A DNA stretch of 64,000 nt from Enoplolaimus lenunculus (taxonomy: Eukaryota > Nematoda > Enoplea > Enoplida > Thoracostomopsidae): positions 124,001-188,000 of the forward strand of contig JASANG010002260.1 of assembly GCA_030248215.1 (NCBI GenBank), in the 5' to 3' direction. Below, piece after piece: positions 36,368-48,430 of the stretch (position 1 is its first letter; every line of letters starts with the position of its first letter). Both the position numbers and the translations under genes were made by a program. The notes below the pieces were generated by a model. It saw only the letters and a program-made list of their open reading frames with translations, made no database searches and was not told where the DNA came from.

Positions 36368-39300
36368 ATGTCATCCAACACTTCAGTAATAGACGTTATA
36401 ACCGGCGACACAGTCATCGTCGGCGATGTGACCCCCGTTCTTCCAGATAGTGGGCCATCCTCGACCCCCTCTTATCCGGCTCCAATCGGCACCGTAGAAT
36501 TTGCGATCTGGCATTTTCTATTTTACGGCTTGGCAACAATTTCTTTTTTTCTCAATCTCATCGTTCTGGTGTTATGCGCAACTTTTCCGCTGCTTCGAAT
36601 TCGAAAAACGTTTGCTGCGGTTAATTGTTCAATATCTTTTGCTTACATGATACAGTCAGCGCTTTTCATTCCGTTTACATTTCGTCCTTTGCTATTTAAA
36701 GGTGCTTTTGACCCTATTACGGCGCCATGGCTATGTCAAGCCGCCCCATGGTCATTAGACATCGCCTATATGGTAGAAGCGCTATCCCTAATTGCTATTG
36801 CATCAATAATAATTACTAAAATTGCACAAAATCGCTCGCTTGCACTTGAGCTACATATTTCAAGTTGCGCTACTACTGCAGCGTTGCTTGCAATTTGGGT
36901 AATTGCCGTTGCGATTAGCTTCCCGTGGGCTTACTACCGAAGTGTTACCCTGGTGGAACCGGAATCTGGTTCCGCATTTGAGGGTCCGGTCTATAAATGC
37001 GTCAAATCACAAAAAAGTTGGTATAAATATTACCAAACTTATGTGGCGTATCTAGGATCTGCTGTTGTGGTTATTGTCGCGATTGTGTTGTTTGTTGTTG
37101 CGGCGACTAAGTTGAAACGAGGACGAGTTAAAGTATTAGACGAAAGTAGAACGGTAAGTAGTGGGCGCCCAGTAGAGAAGTAGATGTGGCTTTTGTGTCC
37201 ATTTCCTGCAACATTTACGGTTAAGGCTTAGGCCAAGGATTTAGGCATAGATGAAGCATTTTCCTAAACCTAAGTGTAAATCTAAATGCCTGGGAATATG
37301 TACAAAAGCCGGAGAGGCAAAAGGGAGGTTTAAGTGGATTTTTTTGAAGAATTTATATTAATTGTGATTCATATAGAAAATTGTGCAACTTTATTCGTAA
37401 GCTAGATTATTACTTTGGCATAGACAATTTTGCCCATGAAAAAGTTGCACAAGAAGATGATCGGTTCAATTGATTTTTTAATCAAAAGTTTATAAGGAAA
37501 CAGGTTAATAAAATATCATATAACTTTTATATGAGTAATACATATATAATATATGCATATATATTATATAAATATATATGTATCAGAGTGGAACCGGAAT
37601 TCCGATTCCAGTAGGAAAATCCGGTATTTTTCACTATCCGGTTCCGTTAATAAATCCGGTAGTTTTCACCTAAATAAACTATCATACGTTTAATGCTGCT
37701 GCATTTGTTTCACGATATTGGCATTCTAACTGGTGTGTTTACTATACTGTTTACACCATTAAAAGCGATAAAGTAGCGTTAAAAATGAATTTTTTGCTAA
37801 CAAGCATTTTTTGATTTCCTGTTCCGGTTCAAGTATTTTTTAACATTTTGGTCCCGTTTTAGATAATTTACGAGGTACGCAATCATGGAGGTAAATTAAT
37901 TCAGTCATAATATGCTATGTCCAGCCCATATTGCTGAGCAGTTAAGTACCGATTTGAGGCAGAGTAAGACCTCTGTGAGTACCCCTCTCCTGAGAACGCG
38001 GCTTCCGGCGGGTATAAATTAGCGTTTCCATTTTTAGGCAATTTACATATTATAGTTTAAGCATATCAATAATTGAATCTTTACTCAACAAATAGAAAAA
38101 TTGTAGTTTGATTTAAGCTTCACCCAGGAACAGCTTGCGGTATATATTTTACCATTACTTTTAGGAATTTGGCATTTCTGCGTGTTTTCTGGCCAAACAG
38201 TGCGCAGTGTGGCTTCCGACCGGAATTATCATACTTATCGGTTACACCGAACCAAGCCTTTTAGTACACAAGTACGTTTATGATACAAACTTTGAATGAT
38301 TTAAGAGTGTAACTGTGATGCGAATAACGCGTTAAACTGCGGTTAAACTTCAAAACGTACTATTACTTTAAGTTAAAGGTTGAAACGTATCCGTTTAGCA
38401 GGATTTTAAATCCATAACAAAGGGTGCAGATCAAATTTTCCCCGGAAAAGGGATATATTTGTTTAATACACAATACCATTTTGCATGATCAATAGTACGT
38501 CATTCTACGCATACGGACTTTTCATATGTTTCATGAATGAACAATTTTTATGTTAATTGAATGTATAAATATAGAGAAACCAATTATTCAATTTCGAGTT
38601 TCGTTACTCGCTACGATATGCAAAGGATTATATCAAAGTTAAACTCTTATACAATGTTTTTTTGTAATTTTAGTTCACACCCACATATACTAAGCCTTGT
38701 TAATCGATGGATCTATAACACCGCTGCGCTATGGAACCCAATTATTGTTTTCATTATTTCGGTAAGTATATATATAGGTATACAAATATATAAGTATATA
38801 TAACGTATATATATTTCCAACAGAGCGGGCAAATACTGCAAACGATAACTTGGGGGTTCTTTTATTAGGTGATACAACATTATAGAACATTTCACTACGA
38901 AAATTTTTTGACAGCATACACAGAACTAAGAATAGTTTTGTGCAAATGTGTCTTCGACCTTCACCACATTCGTTTGCCCCCTCCACTTACGACTCGTGCG
39001 GATATCCACAAAACGGTTTTGTCGTTTTGAAAAAGACGCTTACAATGAGGTTAAAGGATGGCTTTGATAAACGCTAAAAAGCATTTACTTAAATCAACGA
39101 TTTACTGTGCGAGCAACTTATTTTATATTTTCTATATATACAAAAACGTTTTGAAACAAGCAGTGGCGGATCCAGGATCTCAAAAAGGGGGGAATAAGAG
39201 GGAGCTTATTATAAGCTGCTTATACTATTCTGTATAAAACAGAGAAATATATAATTTTTGTCGAGATGCTGTTGGGGGGGCCACGGCCGGGGTGGCCCCC

Positions 39301-39959
39301 CGGATCAATTGGAAACAAGTTGCTTGAAATTCAATAACCGTTTTATTTTCGAAACTATTCTACCAATTCCTAGTTCTTCTGTTCTTATTTTAATTCTTAT
39401 AATTTTTCAGCCTCAATATCGACTTGCACTGCGCTGCTTATTCTGTTGCCGTAGTCCGCCCGGCTCAAATAGTTCAGCAGAACACCTTAAACCATCTGCC
39501 AATGGTCAGTCTTCATCCCAACGCCATTCAGCAGACTCAACAGTCAGGCTAACCTTTGCCGATAATAGCTACCACCCTAACTTTTATTCAGCATCTATCC
39601 CAGGTACAGATCAACAATGTAATTTTTCGCCAAATTTCAACGCCGAACCGGCGGTAAACGAACACAACTACTCGCAGCAACCTCCAGCTCCGATAACTCC
39701 CTCAAATCCCAGGGCTACCATTTATAACGCTGAACCCGGCCAAATGAGGATGGGTAATCAGTTTCAAACTTACTGGGGTCATTACGCTAGCCCGCCATAC
39801 TACACCCCGAACCACGATGTTTATGCGGCGACCCCTCAGTTTCGGCCACAAATTGCGTGGGGTCAAGAACAAGCAGGAACTTACAAATCCGCTGACGGAA
39901 ACCATATTTATGATCCATACGGACGCCAGATTTACGGATATTATGGATATTTTGCATAA
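36368..39959 (+). CDS. Orphan seven-transmembrane receptor-like protein (4 exons, 509 aa)
   Basis: Exons: 36368-37153, 38165-38271, 38674-38761, 39411-39959. All introns are GT-AG, phases agree, stop TAA. Seen: N-terminal NTS glycosylation site, seven hydrophobic helices (TM1 about 46-72, TM2 81-104, TM3 124-150, TM4 168-189, TM5 225-247, TM6 266-290, TM7 303-327), W177 in TM4, C123 and C211 placed like the conserved extracellular disulphide, W278-L-P280 in TM6 like CWxP, and NP (319-320) in TM7 as NPIIVF. The D/E-R-Y motif after TM3 is missing (hydrophobic residues, then TKI). TM7 lacks a retinal lysine, so not a classical opsin. Helix 8 is followed by C336, C339, C340 (possible palmitoylation). 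The last exon adds a 170-residue tail rich in N, S, P, Q and Y. Probably a divergent rhodopsin-class GPCR; ligand and coupling unknown. Confidence 0.75.
37195..37330. mobile_element. Family H remnant in intron 1 of the orphan 7TM gene
   Basis: Contains GGCTTAGGCCAAGGATTTAG and CCTAAACCTAAGTGTAAATC, the degenerate TTAGGC hexamers typical of the family. No clear ends. Confidence 0.5.
37584..37865. mobile_element. Family E MITE, partial, in intron 1 of the orphan 7TM gene
   Basis: Left end CAGAGTGGAACCGGAATTCC, with CCGGTTCCG blocks and the TGCTGCATTTGTTTCACG interior shared with 21274-21453. The right terminal repeat is not intact. Confidence 0.6.
39161..39320. mobile_element. hAT-like element fragment (GCAGTGGCGGATCCAGG)
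   Basis: CAGTGGCGGATCCAGGATCT at the left, followed by a G-rich stretch and GGGGGGCCACGGCCGGG. Such ends are typical of hAT-derived repeats. It lies in intron 3 of the orphan 7TM gene. Confidence 0.45.
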
Positions 39960-39965
39960 ATCGTT

Positions 39966-39971
39966 ATTAAA
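39966..39971 (+). terminator. Possible poly(A) signal ATTAAA of the orphan 7TM gene
   Basis: ATTAAA lies 7 nt after the stop codon, unusually close. It is a permitted variant of AATAAA; a later site could be used instead. Confidence 0.35.
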
Positions 39972-40204
39972 TCTATGGTCCAATCTTTAGTGTTAAGTTA
40001 TACCGCAGAGGCGGAGCCAGTACTTTCCGATAGGAAGGCTTCATTCATTTTATGCTTTCGGTTGTATTTTTCGCTTTAATCTTCAAGCTTAGTTCTGGCT
40101 TTACATTGCATTTTAGGCTTAAACTTGGAAATACCTTACGCTGACGTTCCTGAACATTAACCAGTTTCACTATGCACCCATCCGCTAAGTGCAAATCTGT
40201 TATG

Positions 40205-40695
40205 GCCAATGTTACTTTTAAGGTCGTAACTGAAGATTAACCACATTCCTAAAAGCAAAAGGATAGTCGAACTCGGCTAAACTGCAGTTGTGCGAAAAAG
40301 CGGGTGCCCCTAAAAATTAGACGTCCTAAGTTATCGTCTATTCGGCTCATGTGACTTCAAGGGCGTCCAGGTTTCTGATGTGTCTATAAAAGAGTATTAG
40401 ATTCTAGATTACATTTTTTGCATACTCTTAGGCTTAGGGATACGCTTTTGCAACGATTAGGCTTATGAATACGCTTAATCTACTGTTACGCCCCTAAAAG
40501 TAACATTAGCCGTCTATTCCATGAGAAGCTTGGCCCACTTTTAAGAGATTCCAGGTTTTTGGTGGGTCCATAAAATAGTAGTTTTAGATTCTACATTACA
40601 GTTTTTGCTTAGACTTAGGCCTAGGAACACATTTTTGCAACACTTAGGCTTAGGAATACGATTAATCTACTGTTACACCTCTTAAAGTAACATTG
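40205..40695. mobile_element. Cluster of three family H2 elements
   Basis: A partial + copy starts with AATGTTACTTTTAAGGTCG near 40208. Two reverse-oriented copies follow, about 40345-40505 and 40510-40695. Each ends AATCTACTGTTACGCCCCTA or a close variant, then AAAGTAACATT, and carries CTTAGGCTTAGG-type hexamers and a CCAGGTTT-TGGGTC-ATAAAA block. The same family occurs at 2643-2833. Confidence 0.7.
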
Positions 40696-42056
40696 ACCAG
40701 AAGCTTAATAAAAATAAAATACGGAAAGCGATTAATTAATATGCTTAAGTGTTGAAAACCCTGCAGTTGAGCCTGTCGGTCATTTAGCAATGCCGGGCTA
40801 AACATTTTATCCATATTTTGCTCTTTAAAAATAAGGATACTGCGCCAATAGCTCTATCTGTGATAGCGCAGTCTTAAATTTTACACTCATTCCGACAAAT
40901 AACAGTATATACAAATAATTTATTAATTTATGTGTAACACGAAAACTCACATTTTAAACAGAAAAACAATAGCCATGAGCATAAAAATATGTTAAAGTTA
41001 AAGATAATCCGTTATTTAGGAACGAAAGTTCTCAAAGTGTTTCTCAGCATCTACAAAAAAGCATTTAAAAATCAGCCAGCAAAAAGTATGGACAGGATTA
41101 TAGCAGTGTCGCAAAACTAAACTACCTTGGCGTATAAAAAGACTAATCCAGATTTGTTTGAACTGAATACATGTAACCGTAACCACACTGTTAACTCATA
41201 CCGCAACGAGGGTCTTGTATATTAACCAGGCAAAGGTACGAAATATGAACCCCAAAAATATAATAAAATACTTCATTTTATACATTTCAACACGCTGAGT
41301 TTAACGGTACCATTATAGCGCTGCAAGCGCCCCAGTTTAATAGTTATTACTCTTTAAATTTCAAATCTTTACTATACAAAACATGTACAAACAATAATTA
41401 AATTTGTCTAAAAAATAAACCTGGTAAACTTTACATTTCACGAACACGAAGACGATAGATCCTTCCTGTTCTAATCTGTGCGTGTTTGCACTATAATTTC
41501 GAGGTCAATAACTTTTGACCCGTTGGTCATACAGCCACAAAAATGGTACCGTTGATTTCAGCTCGTCGACATCTGTAGAATGAATTACTTTTATAAAATT
41601 CCAGGGGGTTCAGATTTCGTACCTCCGCCTATTAACCATAACAGTAGAACAAATGTTTGCACGAGCTTTGCATAAACAAAACTTAAAATTCAACTTTACA
41701 TCCACCTCAGTCTGCAGTAATAAGGACCTTTTTATTACGCCTAAGCTTTAATCTAAGCATATGCTAAACACACACTTAATTTTAATACTAAGCCAAAGCT
41801 TCTCGGTCTCTCTGACCCAGTCATTTTGTCTGCTAGATGGCATGCCCTTACTATTAACGTTATCGAGCATTGTTAGTCATTTCGGTTGAAAAATAATTTA
41901 GCACCACTACACCTTTTTTCAAAAATTACAATCGATCATCCCAATGGAGTTACCAATAAAATTTCCATGCCAACTGACTGTAAAAAACAGCTTAAACATT
42001 GATACGGGTTGCTCAGACAGTGTACAAATAAGTTCATATCCAACAGCCAAATAATC
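40696..42056. other. Intergenic between orphan 7TM and SEC22, including the SEC22 3' UTR
   Basis: The genes converge here. No further exon was recognised. TAAGCATATG-type H-family fragments occur around 41740-41800. Confidence 0.4.
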
Positions 42057-45000
42057 TTACCACCAAAAGCGAAAATACAACAAAACGAGTACAATAATAA
42101 AAATAATCACTCCAATTTTCATATAAGACGACCGCAAATTTAGATATCGCGCATCCTGACGGTATTTTTTTGATAACACTGATAGGTTTGCAGCTTTATC
42201 GTCCAAAACTAAAACAGCACAGAGTCGCAAGTCGAGTCGTTTTCAAGCACAGGTAGAATATATTGCTGCATAAATTATCGAGCTCCAAGCTCATTCAATT
42301 TTTAGCCAACTCTTACACCAGGGTCCGTATTCTTTATTGTCTAAGCCATATATTAATAATTAGATTAGTACCAGGGTGCAACCAAAATTCCGGTTCCAGC
42401 AATTTTTAACCTTCCTGGTTCCGGTAAACTTTTTACCGGAATTAAAAATTCCGGTATAAAATTTCAGTCGGTGCAAATTAAGATATTTTCTAAAAAATAA
42501 CGATAAATATTAAGTAGATTTCATTCGCATAGAATATAAACCTTGACAATTTCCGAAAATAAACCATCGAAGGTGGATTACGCTTCAGTGGATTATGAAA
42601 ATCGAAAATATAGCAGATGAAGTGAATACCTATCTCCAACTAAGGGTAGTTTCACCAATAATATTGTAAAAAAGAAAATTAAAATGAATTTTTCGGTGGC
42701 ATGTATTTTTTGTTTCCAGTCCCGGTTCCGGTTCCGGTAAATTGTAATTCCGGTCGCACCCTGATTAGTACATTTTCAGAACAGTCCTTTTCACACGTTC
42801 TGTAGCAGAGCACATCTGGAGTATCTGAAACTTCCGAATCCCATGAAGATAGTTTAATATCCCCGCTAGTACACGATTTTAACTTTATCTCAAATTGAAA
42901 CTAAATTCTATGATTGCGAACATTGGTTTAAATACTAAATTTAAACTAAAATTGTAATAAGTAACTTGCTGGTTAAAGCTTCACCACGATGTATAACATC
43001 TTCAATATTCTGGACCATCATCCGTTGGACGTCGTGCAATTCACTATTAATTGAAGTGAGGTTATGTCTAGCACGCGAATCTAAGTATTTCCTTTTAGCA
43101 GTTTTTATGTAAGCATCTGAAACTCAACAAACTCTAACAGTTTGACTAATTTTCAAAACTAAATGCCGGAATAGAAAATATGGCTTTTGGCATACGAGCT
43201 TCTTAATGTCCTATTTTAGAAACGAAAATGTTCTGTTATGTCTGCTTATGATTTTGTTCAACAAAAAACCTTAAAATCCTCAACGAAGTTCGTGAAATAT
43301 GAAGAAAAAAAGTAGAGATGCGCCGCTACCAAAATTAGCCGATGCTGATTCTTATTTTGAAAATATGCTGATGCCAAACCGATGCTGATTCCAATACTAT
43401 ATAGTACACTATGGTTAAAGAGCCGATAGGTTCCTACATTACATCATTATGCGAAGATTTAAACCCCGACCACTATAAACGATTATAATTTTATGAGAAC
43501 GGTTCATTTCAATCATTTTTTTTTCAAACGCAAGAGAAGATAACAGTTTCCCTGATCAGACACACTGATATATACGCAAAGAAGTGAAATTGGCGGCATT
43601 CCAGCTGAATGTTATGTGCAAAAACTATTGCCAAAGAATCGGCAATTTTTGCAGTGCAGATGCCGATTAATCGGCAAATCCCTAGAAAAAGTATATAAAA
43701 GTATATATACAACAGGGTGCAACCGGAATTACAATTTACTGGAACCGGAATTTGAAAAAGTTACCGGAAACGGAGCCAGAAAGTGAAAAATACATGCCAC
43801 CGAAAGATTCATTTTAATTTTCTGTCTTTTCGCTATATTCTTGGTGAAACATTCTTAGTTGAAGAGAGGTATTGACTTAATCTGCTGTATTTTAGATATT
43901 ACTTATTCACTGAAACGAAATCTACCTTCGATGGTTTACTTTCGGTGAGTGTCACGGTTTATACGCGCTATATACTAATTAAATCTGTTTTGTTTTTATC
44001 GTCACTATTTGAACAAGTGGCTTCAAAAGGCTTTTTAAATATTAGCAAAGTTAAAAAAGACCAAAATTAAATACTATCGGAATTTTTAATTCCAGCAAAA
44101 ATTTACCCGGCCCGGAAGATGAAACAATGAAGAAACCGGAATATCGGTTGTACCCTAATATACACTATAAATACTTCTATTATGTAATATATAAACATTT
44201 TTAGTTCTTAATTATTTTGTATTAACATATGGCCAACATGTTTGGCACTAATGTGACACAACAAGATAACGCATGGAACTACGCTCGCTATATGCGCAGA
44301 GAATGGTTAAGCATGGTCAGATGAAGCGCATACCAAATTCAATGAAATGGTACGGCCTCGACACTGTGTCGAATCTTCGGCCATATTGTGTATTGAACTC
44401 ATTGTGAATGTCTTCAAGAAAAGCAAACGCTAATTTTTCTGGAAAATTGGCGTCACAGAGGCACAGATAGCATACACCGGCTTCAATGATATAGCTGTAA
44501 ATAGAAATTGTCAAATGTGAAAACAAACATAATCGCTAAATTATTCATCTAAGGGTTTTTAAATTTACCTGAAATTAAAATATTCTTTCTGATTGCCAAT
44601 GAAACATAATGTTGTTAAGCTACATCTGAATCGTAAGCAGAATAAAATTTCTTAGAATAAAAACTAAACACTTACTGAAACATATACTGTCCACTCTGTA
44701 GACTTGTTCGTGTAGGAGACTGGGAATTTAACTTGCGGAACAACATTTTGGCCTGATTAGTATACTTCACCATTGTTTGGTCTGCCTGAAAATACAAATC
44801 TGTCACCATGATTTGAGAGGATCTATGATAAAAATGCCTTTGTATCGTTGCAACTGTACGGTCCGCATTAACCCTGCTCGAATTTTTGCACAATGTTTAG
44901 GTACACACCAGAGTCAAAACTCAGAACGTCTTGCACGTGCGACAAGTATGCTGTCTGTGGAGATTGCCACAACTTCTTACACCGGTATATGTCTATATCT

Positions 45001-45512
45001 ATGGCAATCTATTTATTTTACATGTAGTACCTTCATATGCAGCAGCAAGCAAAACATGGAAGAACCAGGATACATGGGTTTAATGTTGAGGTTCTCATAA
45101 GGCATAAAAACAGAAAAACTCAGCAGTTGATTGTGAGACGGTGTGGCTCAGTGGATAGCACGCTGGACTGATAATCTGTCGACCGAGTTCGAAACCTAAT
45201 GGGAACGTCGCACATTCTGAGCTGCTGAGCACTCATAACTAAAACCGTCGTATCCTAGCCTACCCATCTTATCACACCGGAAGCCAAAAATTTCTCGTAA
45301 TATACACCAGTCATAACTTGCACTGTTGACAATAACTAGTTGAGTTTTTCGAACAAGCCATAATAAACCTACACCAATTCATGCTCATGTTTTGATATAG
45401 CAAATAGCGCTACTGCTGAAATATTCAATACCCTTACCACTTCATCATCGCCGACCGAAGTTGCTAGCGGCAACCCATCTGTTACCCTAGCCAGCATAGT
45501 TAAGTAAATCAT
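42057..45512 (-). CDS. SEC22: SEC22 vesicle-trafficking R-SNARE (5 exons, 214 aa)
   Basis: Exons from 5' to 3' on the minus strand: 45512-45438, 44785-44676, 44494-44334, 43116-42970, 42208-42057. They encode an N-terminal longin domain (starts [19 protein letters not shown]; then [42 protein letters not shown] and SRPYHFIEF), an R-SNARE motif ([20 protein letters not shown] and [20 protein letters not shown]; the DVQRMMVQN segment holds the zero-layer Arg) and a C-terminal membrane anchor ending YFRFWW. Length and order match vertebrate SEC22B (215 aa) closely. The family mediates ER-Golgi and retrograde vesicle fusion. Four donors are in frame; the fourth intron needs a GC-AG donor. The start is fixed by homology. 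Three MITEs and one SINE-like sequence sit in the introns. Confidence 0.95.
42209..42969 (-). other. GC-AG intron of SEC22
   Basis: On the minus strand the donor reads A|GCAAGT at 42970/42969 and the acceptor GTTTTAG at 42209. Using GC gives phase 1 and joins EALT-I-LDDK, the same spacing as the human protein (EALSALDSK). The only nearby GT (GTTACT) gives the wrong phase for the next exon. Confidence 0.8.
42372..42763. mobile_element. Family E hAT-like MITE with perfect 8-bp target duplication (SEC22 last intron)
   Basis: Left end CAGGGTGCAACC, right end GGTCGCACCCTG. The target duplication ATTAGTAC is exact at 42364-42371 and 42764-42771. CCGGTTCCGG blocks lie at both ends. No ORF. The perfect 8-bp duplication supports the hAT superfamily and recent insertion. 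Confidence 0.88.
43313..43684. mobile_element. Family F hAT-like MITE (SEC22 third intron)
   Basis: Left end TAGAGATGCGCC, right end CGGCAAATCCCTA. The interior has CCGATGCTGATTCC, a long unique centre and CAAAGAATCGGCAATTTTTG. It matches, inverted, the 50088-50434 copy. Flanks are A-rich, so the target duplication is uncertain. Confidence 0.75.
43713..44157. mobile_element. Family E hAT-like MITE, second SEC22 copy
   Basis: Left end CAGGGTGCAACCGG, right end CGGTTGTACCCTA, with ATATACAA / ATATACAC flanks (7 of 8 matching). It is oriented opposite to the 42372-42763 copy and shares the ACATGCCACCGAAAGATTCA block with it. It lies 29 bp from the family F element. Confidence 0.82.
45138..45300 (+). 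repeat. tRNA-like SINE candidate (SEC22 first intron)
   Basis: TGTGGCTCAGTGGATAGCAC resembles a tRNA A box and GAGTTCGAAACC a B box, about 33 nt apart. The putative anticodon loop CTGATAA would read GAT (Ile), but the stems pair poorly. Sequence without tRNA character continues for over 100 bp. More likely a SINE head than a working tRNA gene. Confidence 0.45.
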
Positions 45513-47099
45513 GACGTTTCGCTTTTCGTGCTAGTATAAAAATAAAATTCGTGGTACTCCAATCAAACCAGTTTGAATAAAATTACATTAATTTTTATGT
45601 CAGTAACTAACAATAAATTGTTACACCTTAATAATTTAAGAAAACGTTCGGAAAGAAGTGCAAATTTTATTGTTATTTGCAGTTAAAAAACCACTACCAC
45701 GTGTACACCGAAAACTACCTGGTGCCACTAGCTATACAATTACGTAGCAATTTAATATCAGCATATCGACATATTGAATTCTTGGTTTTATTGAGATTGA
45801 ACTCATTCTCGTTACTCATAAGTGCAGTTTTATTATGAATTCCCGTAATGGTTATTGCTGTACTTAAGGAGAACTAGTTTGTGATTTTTGTTCTGTCGAA
45901 TGTTTCTTTACAGGCAGAGTGTGGTGCAGCCGTACTCCTATAAGTTAACACGTGTGTTATCGAAATATATTAGAGATTTGCGTATCGTAGTAAAAGTGGT
46001 CAACTGTATTTGAAGATTCTAAATTTGCTCTAGATGCATTTGGTATAAATTGTGCATTTAGATGCGCTAGACAGGCTTGGTGTGAGCATTAACAACTGGA
46101 TGTAAAGCAAGGTTAACGTTTATTTTTTTGTTTACAGTTATTAAAGTACTTAAAACAGAACATGATTCCAAAAAGGACAGTGTTCCATAGTCGTATTATT
46201 ATTCCGCAGAAATACGCAGCTAGGTAGGAAATTTTGCGGCATTTTTAAATATTTTTAGTTGTCGAAGAAAACAAATTTGTTTTTCGACTTTGCATTTAAA
46301 ACATGGAAATTAGGCTTCGTAGCCCGGCATAACCATGCCCACTGTGAGATGTCAAATTGTCACCAGTCTGCTGAATTTGCTAAAGTAAATTATTTTTACT
46401 GAATTCTTACAGAGCCCAGCTGGAACTCAAAGCCTAGAATTTGTACATATAAAGTATAATCGCAAACTTGAACTTACGCTAAATCGTACAAACATCAGTC
46501 CATGTTACTTTAGTGGTGCGCTGCTTTTACCGGCGGATTCAAAAATTTCTAACCGGGACAGGCTCATAAGTGTTTTGAAACGCAATTTTTCAGCGAAAGT
46601 TTTCTTCTACGGAGTTGAAATTGTAAGGTATGGACTTAATCATTTTGTTTTCAAAATAATCATTTTGTTTTCAAAATAACTTTCTAAGGGGGACAATTGC
46701 AAGGTAGAGACTTTATCATATTATCATAAAAAAATTGTGAGGGAAAAATTGTAGGGACGTTACCATTTTATCGCAAAATTTTCTGAATTTTATTAATTTC
46801 ACGACACAAATGTAGAAGGAAACATTTTCTGTAATAACCAAACTTTTTGGATCCATTTTGTGCTATTTCTCTCTCAGGGAGGAGACACGGTTTCCTTAAA
46901 TCTTCCGTATTTTAAAAGAACACTACGTAGGATGGGGTTGTCACCCCAACCCCACACTAAACTGTTCGTTATTCAGACAGCTAGAATACCTGAGAAAGTA
47001 CTTTTGGACTGTTTTGGTGTATGATAAGAAATCGCTTAGCGTGGAAGGATTGAATTCAAAAGTTATGAGCTCATTGAAATATTTACACAATAGCGTTTC
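45513..47099. other. Intergenic upstream of SEC22
   Basis: No gene or clear repeat was recognised. The SEC22 promoter must begin near 45513, but no core motif could be supported. Confidence 0.4.
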
Positions 47100-47665
47100 A
47101 GATATCCAGCGGCCATCCGGATATCCGGATACATGTTTCTTTTCCGTTACATATATATCCAGATATTTTTCATAAACGGATATCCAGATATCTGGCGCCC
47201 ATCTATAATTATATTTTAATGTGGTTCTGTTTTAGAGCGTAAAACGGCTCATGTATATATAGTTCGAAGTAAGGGTGACATTCGATAGAATCTCTGCTGC
47301 AGTGGTTTAAAGCACACGGAGACAAACCAAATCAACTCAATTTCGGGTGACGAACGCAAGTATTTATTTGTCAGTAGCAATCTTCCATACCGAATAACCG
47401 GCACTACTGAAGCAGTTACAAACTAAACAACTACATTTAGAATAGTATTTTTTACACTCATAACAATCACCTTGCGGGTCAGAGTACTTCCCTTAAAACA
47501 GAAAATTAAAATAAGTGCTATACAGGAAAATCGAGGTTCAGAAAAACGAAAAACGCAAAATCGAATTTCGGATATCCGAAATGGAAAATTTAATTGCGGA
47601 TATCCGGATAAATATCAGGTAAGAATTCTCTGATATCCGCATATTAAAAAATATTCGATAAACTT
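47100..47665 (-). mobile_element. Family G element (GGATATCCG-rich), copy 2
   Basis: Both sides are dense in CCGGATATCCG palindromes (47100-47205 and 47560-47660). Read on the minus strand it aligns with 797-1055, including the TTTCGGATATCCGAAA block and the AACCTC-ATTTTC region. GATGGGCGCCAGATATC near 47205 may be an end or an internal repeat. Confidence 0.6.
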
Positions 47666-48377
47666 CAAAAAATTGTATACGTCGAATGAAAAATCACCAT
47701 TGGATCCGAAAAAATCTATTTAACCTAAATCGGCTTAGCTCCCAAATGAGTCTACTAAGTCGCATTTAACAAAAAACCCCAACCAGCGGAGATAGACGAA
47801 AGCAGCTTGGCCCAGGGTTGGGCACCGAAAAAACCAACGGAACTTGATTCCCTCTTTGTATCCGCCAGTAGGAGTAACAGGGGGTACATGTCACTGCTGA
47901 ACTTCTGGAAAGACCAGGAAAACGCATGTGTACAGGTTTTAAATTCAACGGCACTTTATTAAAACAACGGTTTTAAGAGACAACATGTGCAACGAATCAA
48001 ATATTCTGCGTGAATTAGACTTCGGTGGGATCATAAATGACTTCCGTAAGTGCAAATCTAGAAAAAACCCTGGGTCGTAAATTTCTTAAGAACTTTTGGT
48101 ATATATAATCTATTTCATTAAAATAGCGTCATTTTAAGCTCTAGTGTATAAGATCATGGCGGTTAATAAAAGGGCTGTTAGCAGGATGCAAACGTATATA
48201 TAGTTAAAATAACGGAAACGGATAGTGATTATAAAATAACGGAAACGGATATTGAAGTATAAAGTTTCAAAAATGTTATATTTTTCTGTTACCGCAATTG
48301 AGGCGTGCATAAATTCACCGGTCTTTCAAAGAGTTAAAAAATGGCGGTTGCATCGAAATTTTGGCCCATGTATCGAA
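47666..48377. other. Intergenic, nothing recognised
   Basis: Contains a short direct repeat of TAACGGAAACGGATA near 48214 and 48238. No gene. Confidence 0.45.
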
Positions 48378-48430
48378 CAGGGGCTTCCAGTTTTCCAGGG
48401 TGGAAAACTTACGACCAGGAGTGTAGCCCG

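Noticed and set aside
36368-39959. Opsin
   Set aside because: The TM7 segment has no lysine at or near the retinal-binding position, and no DRY motif follows TM3.
45138-45210. Functional tRNA-Ile(GAT)
   Set aside because: A and B boxes are visible, but acceptor and anticodon stems do not pair convincingly; a SINE head is more likely.
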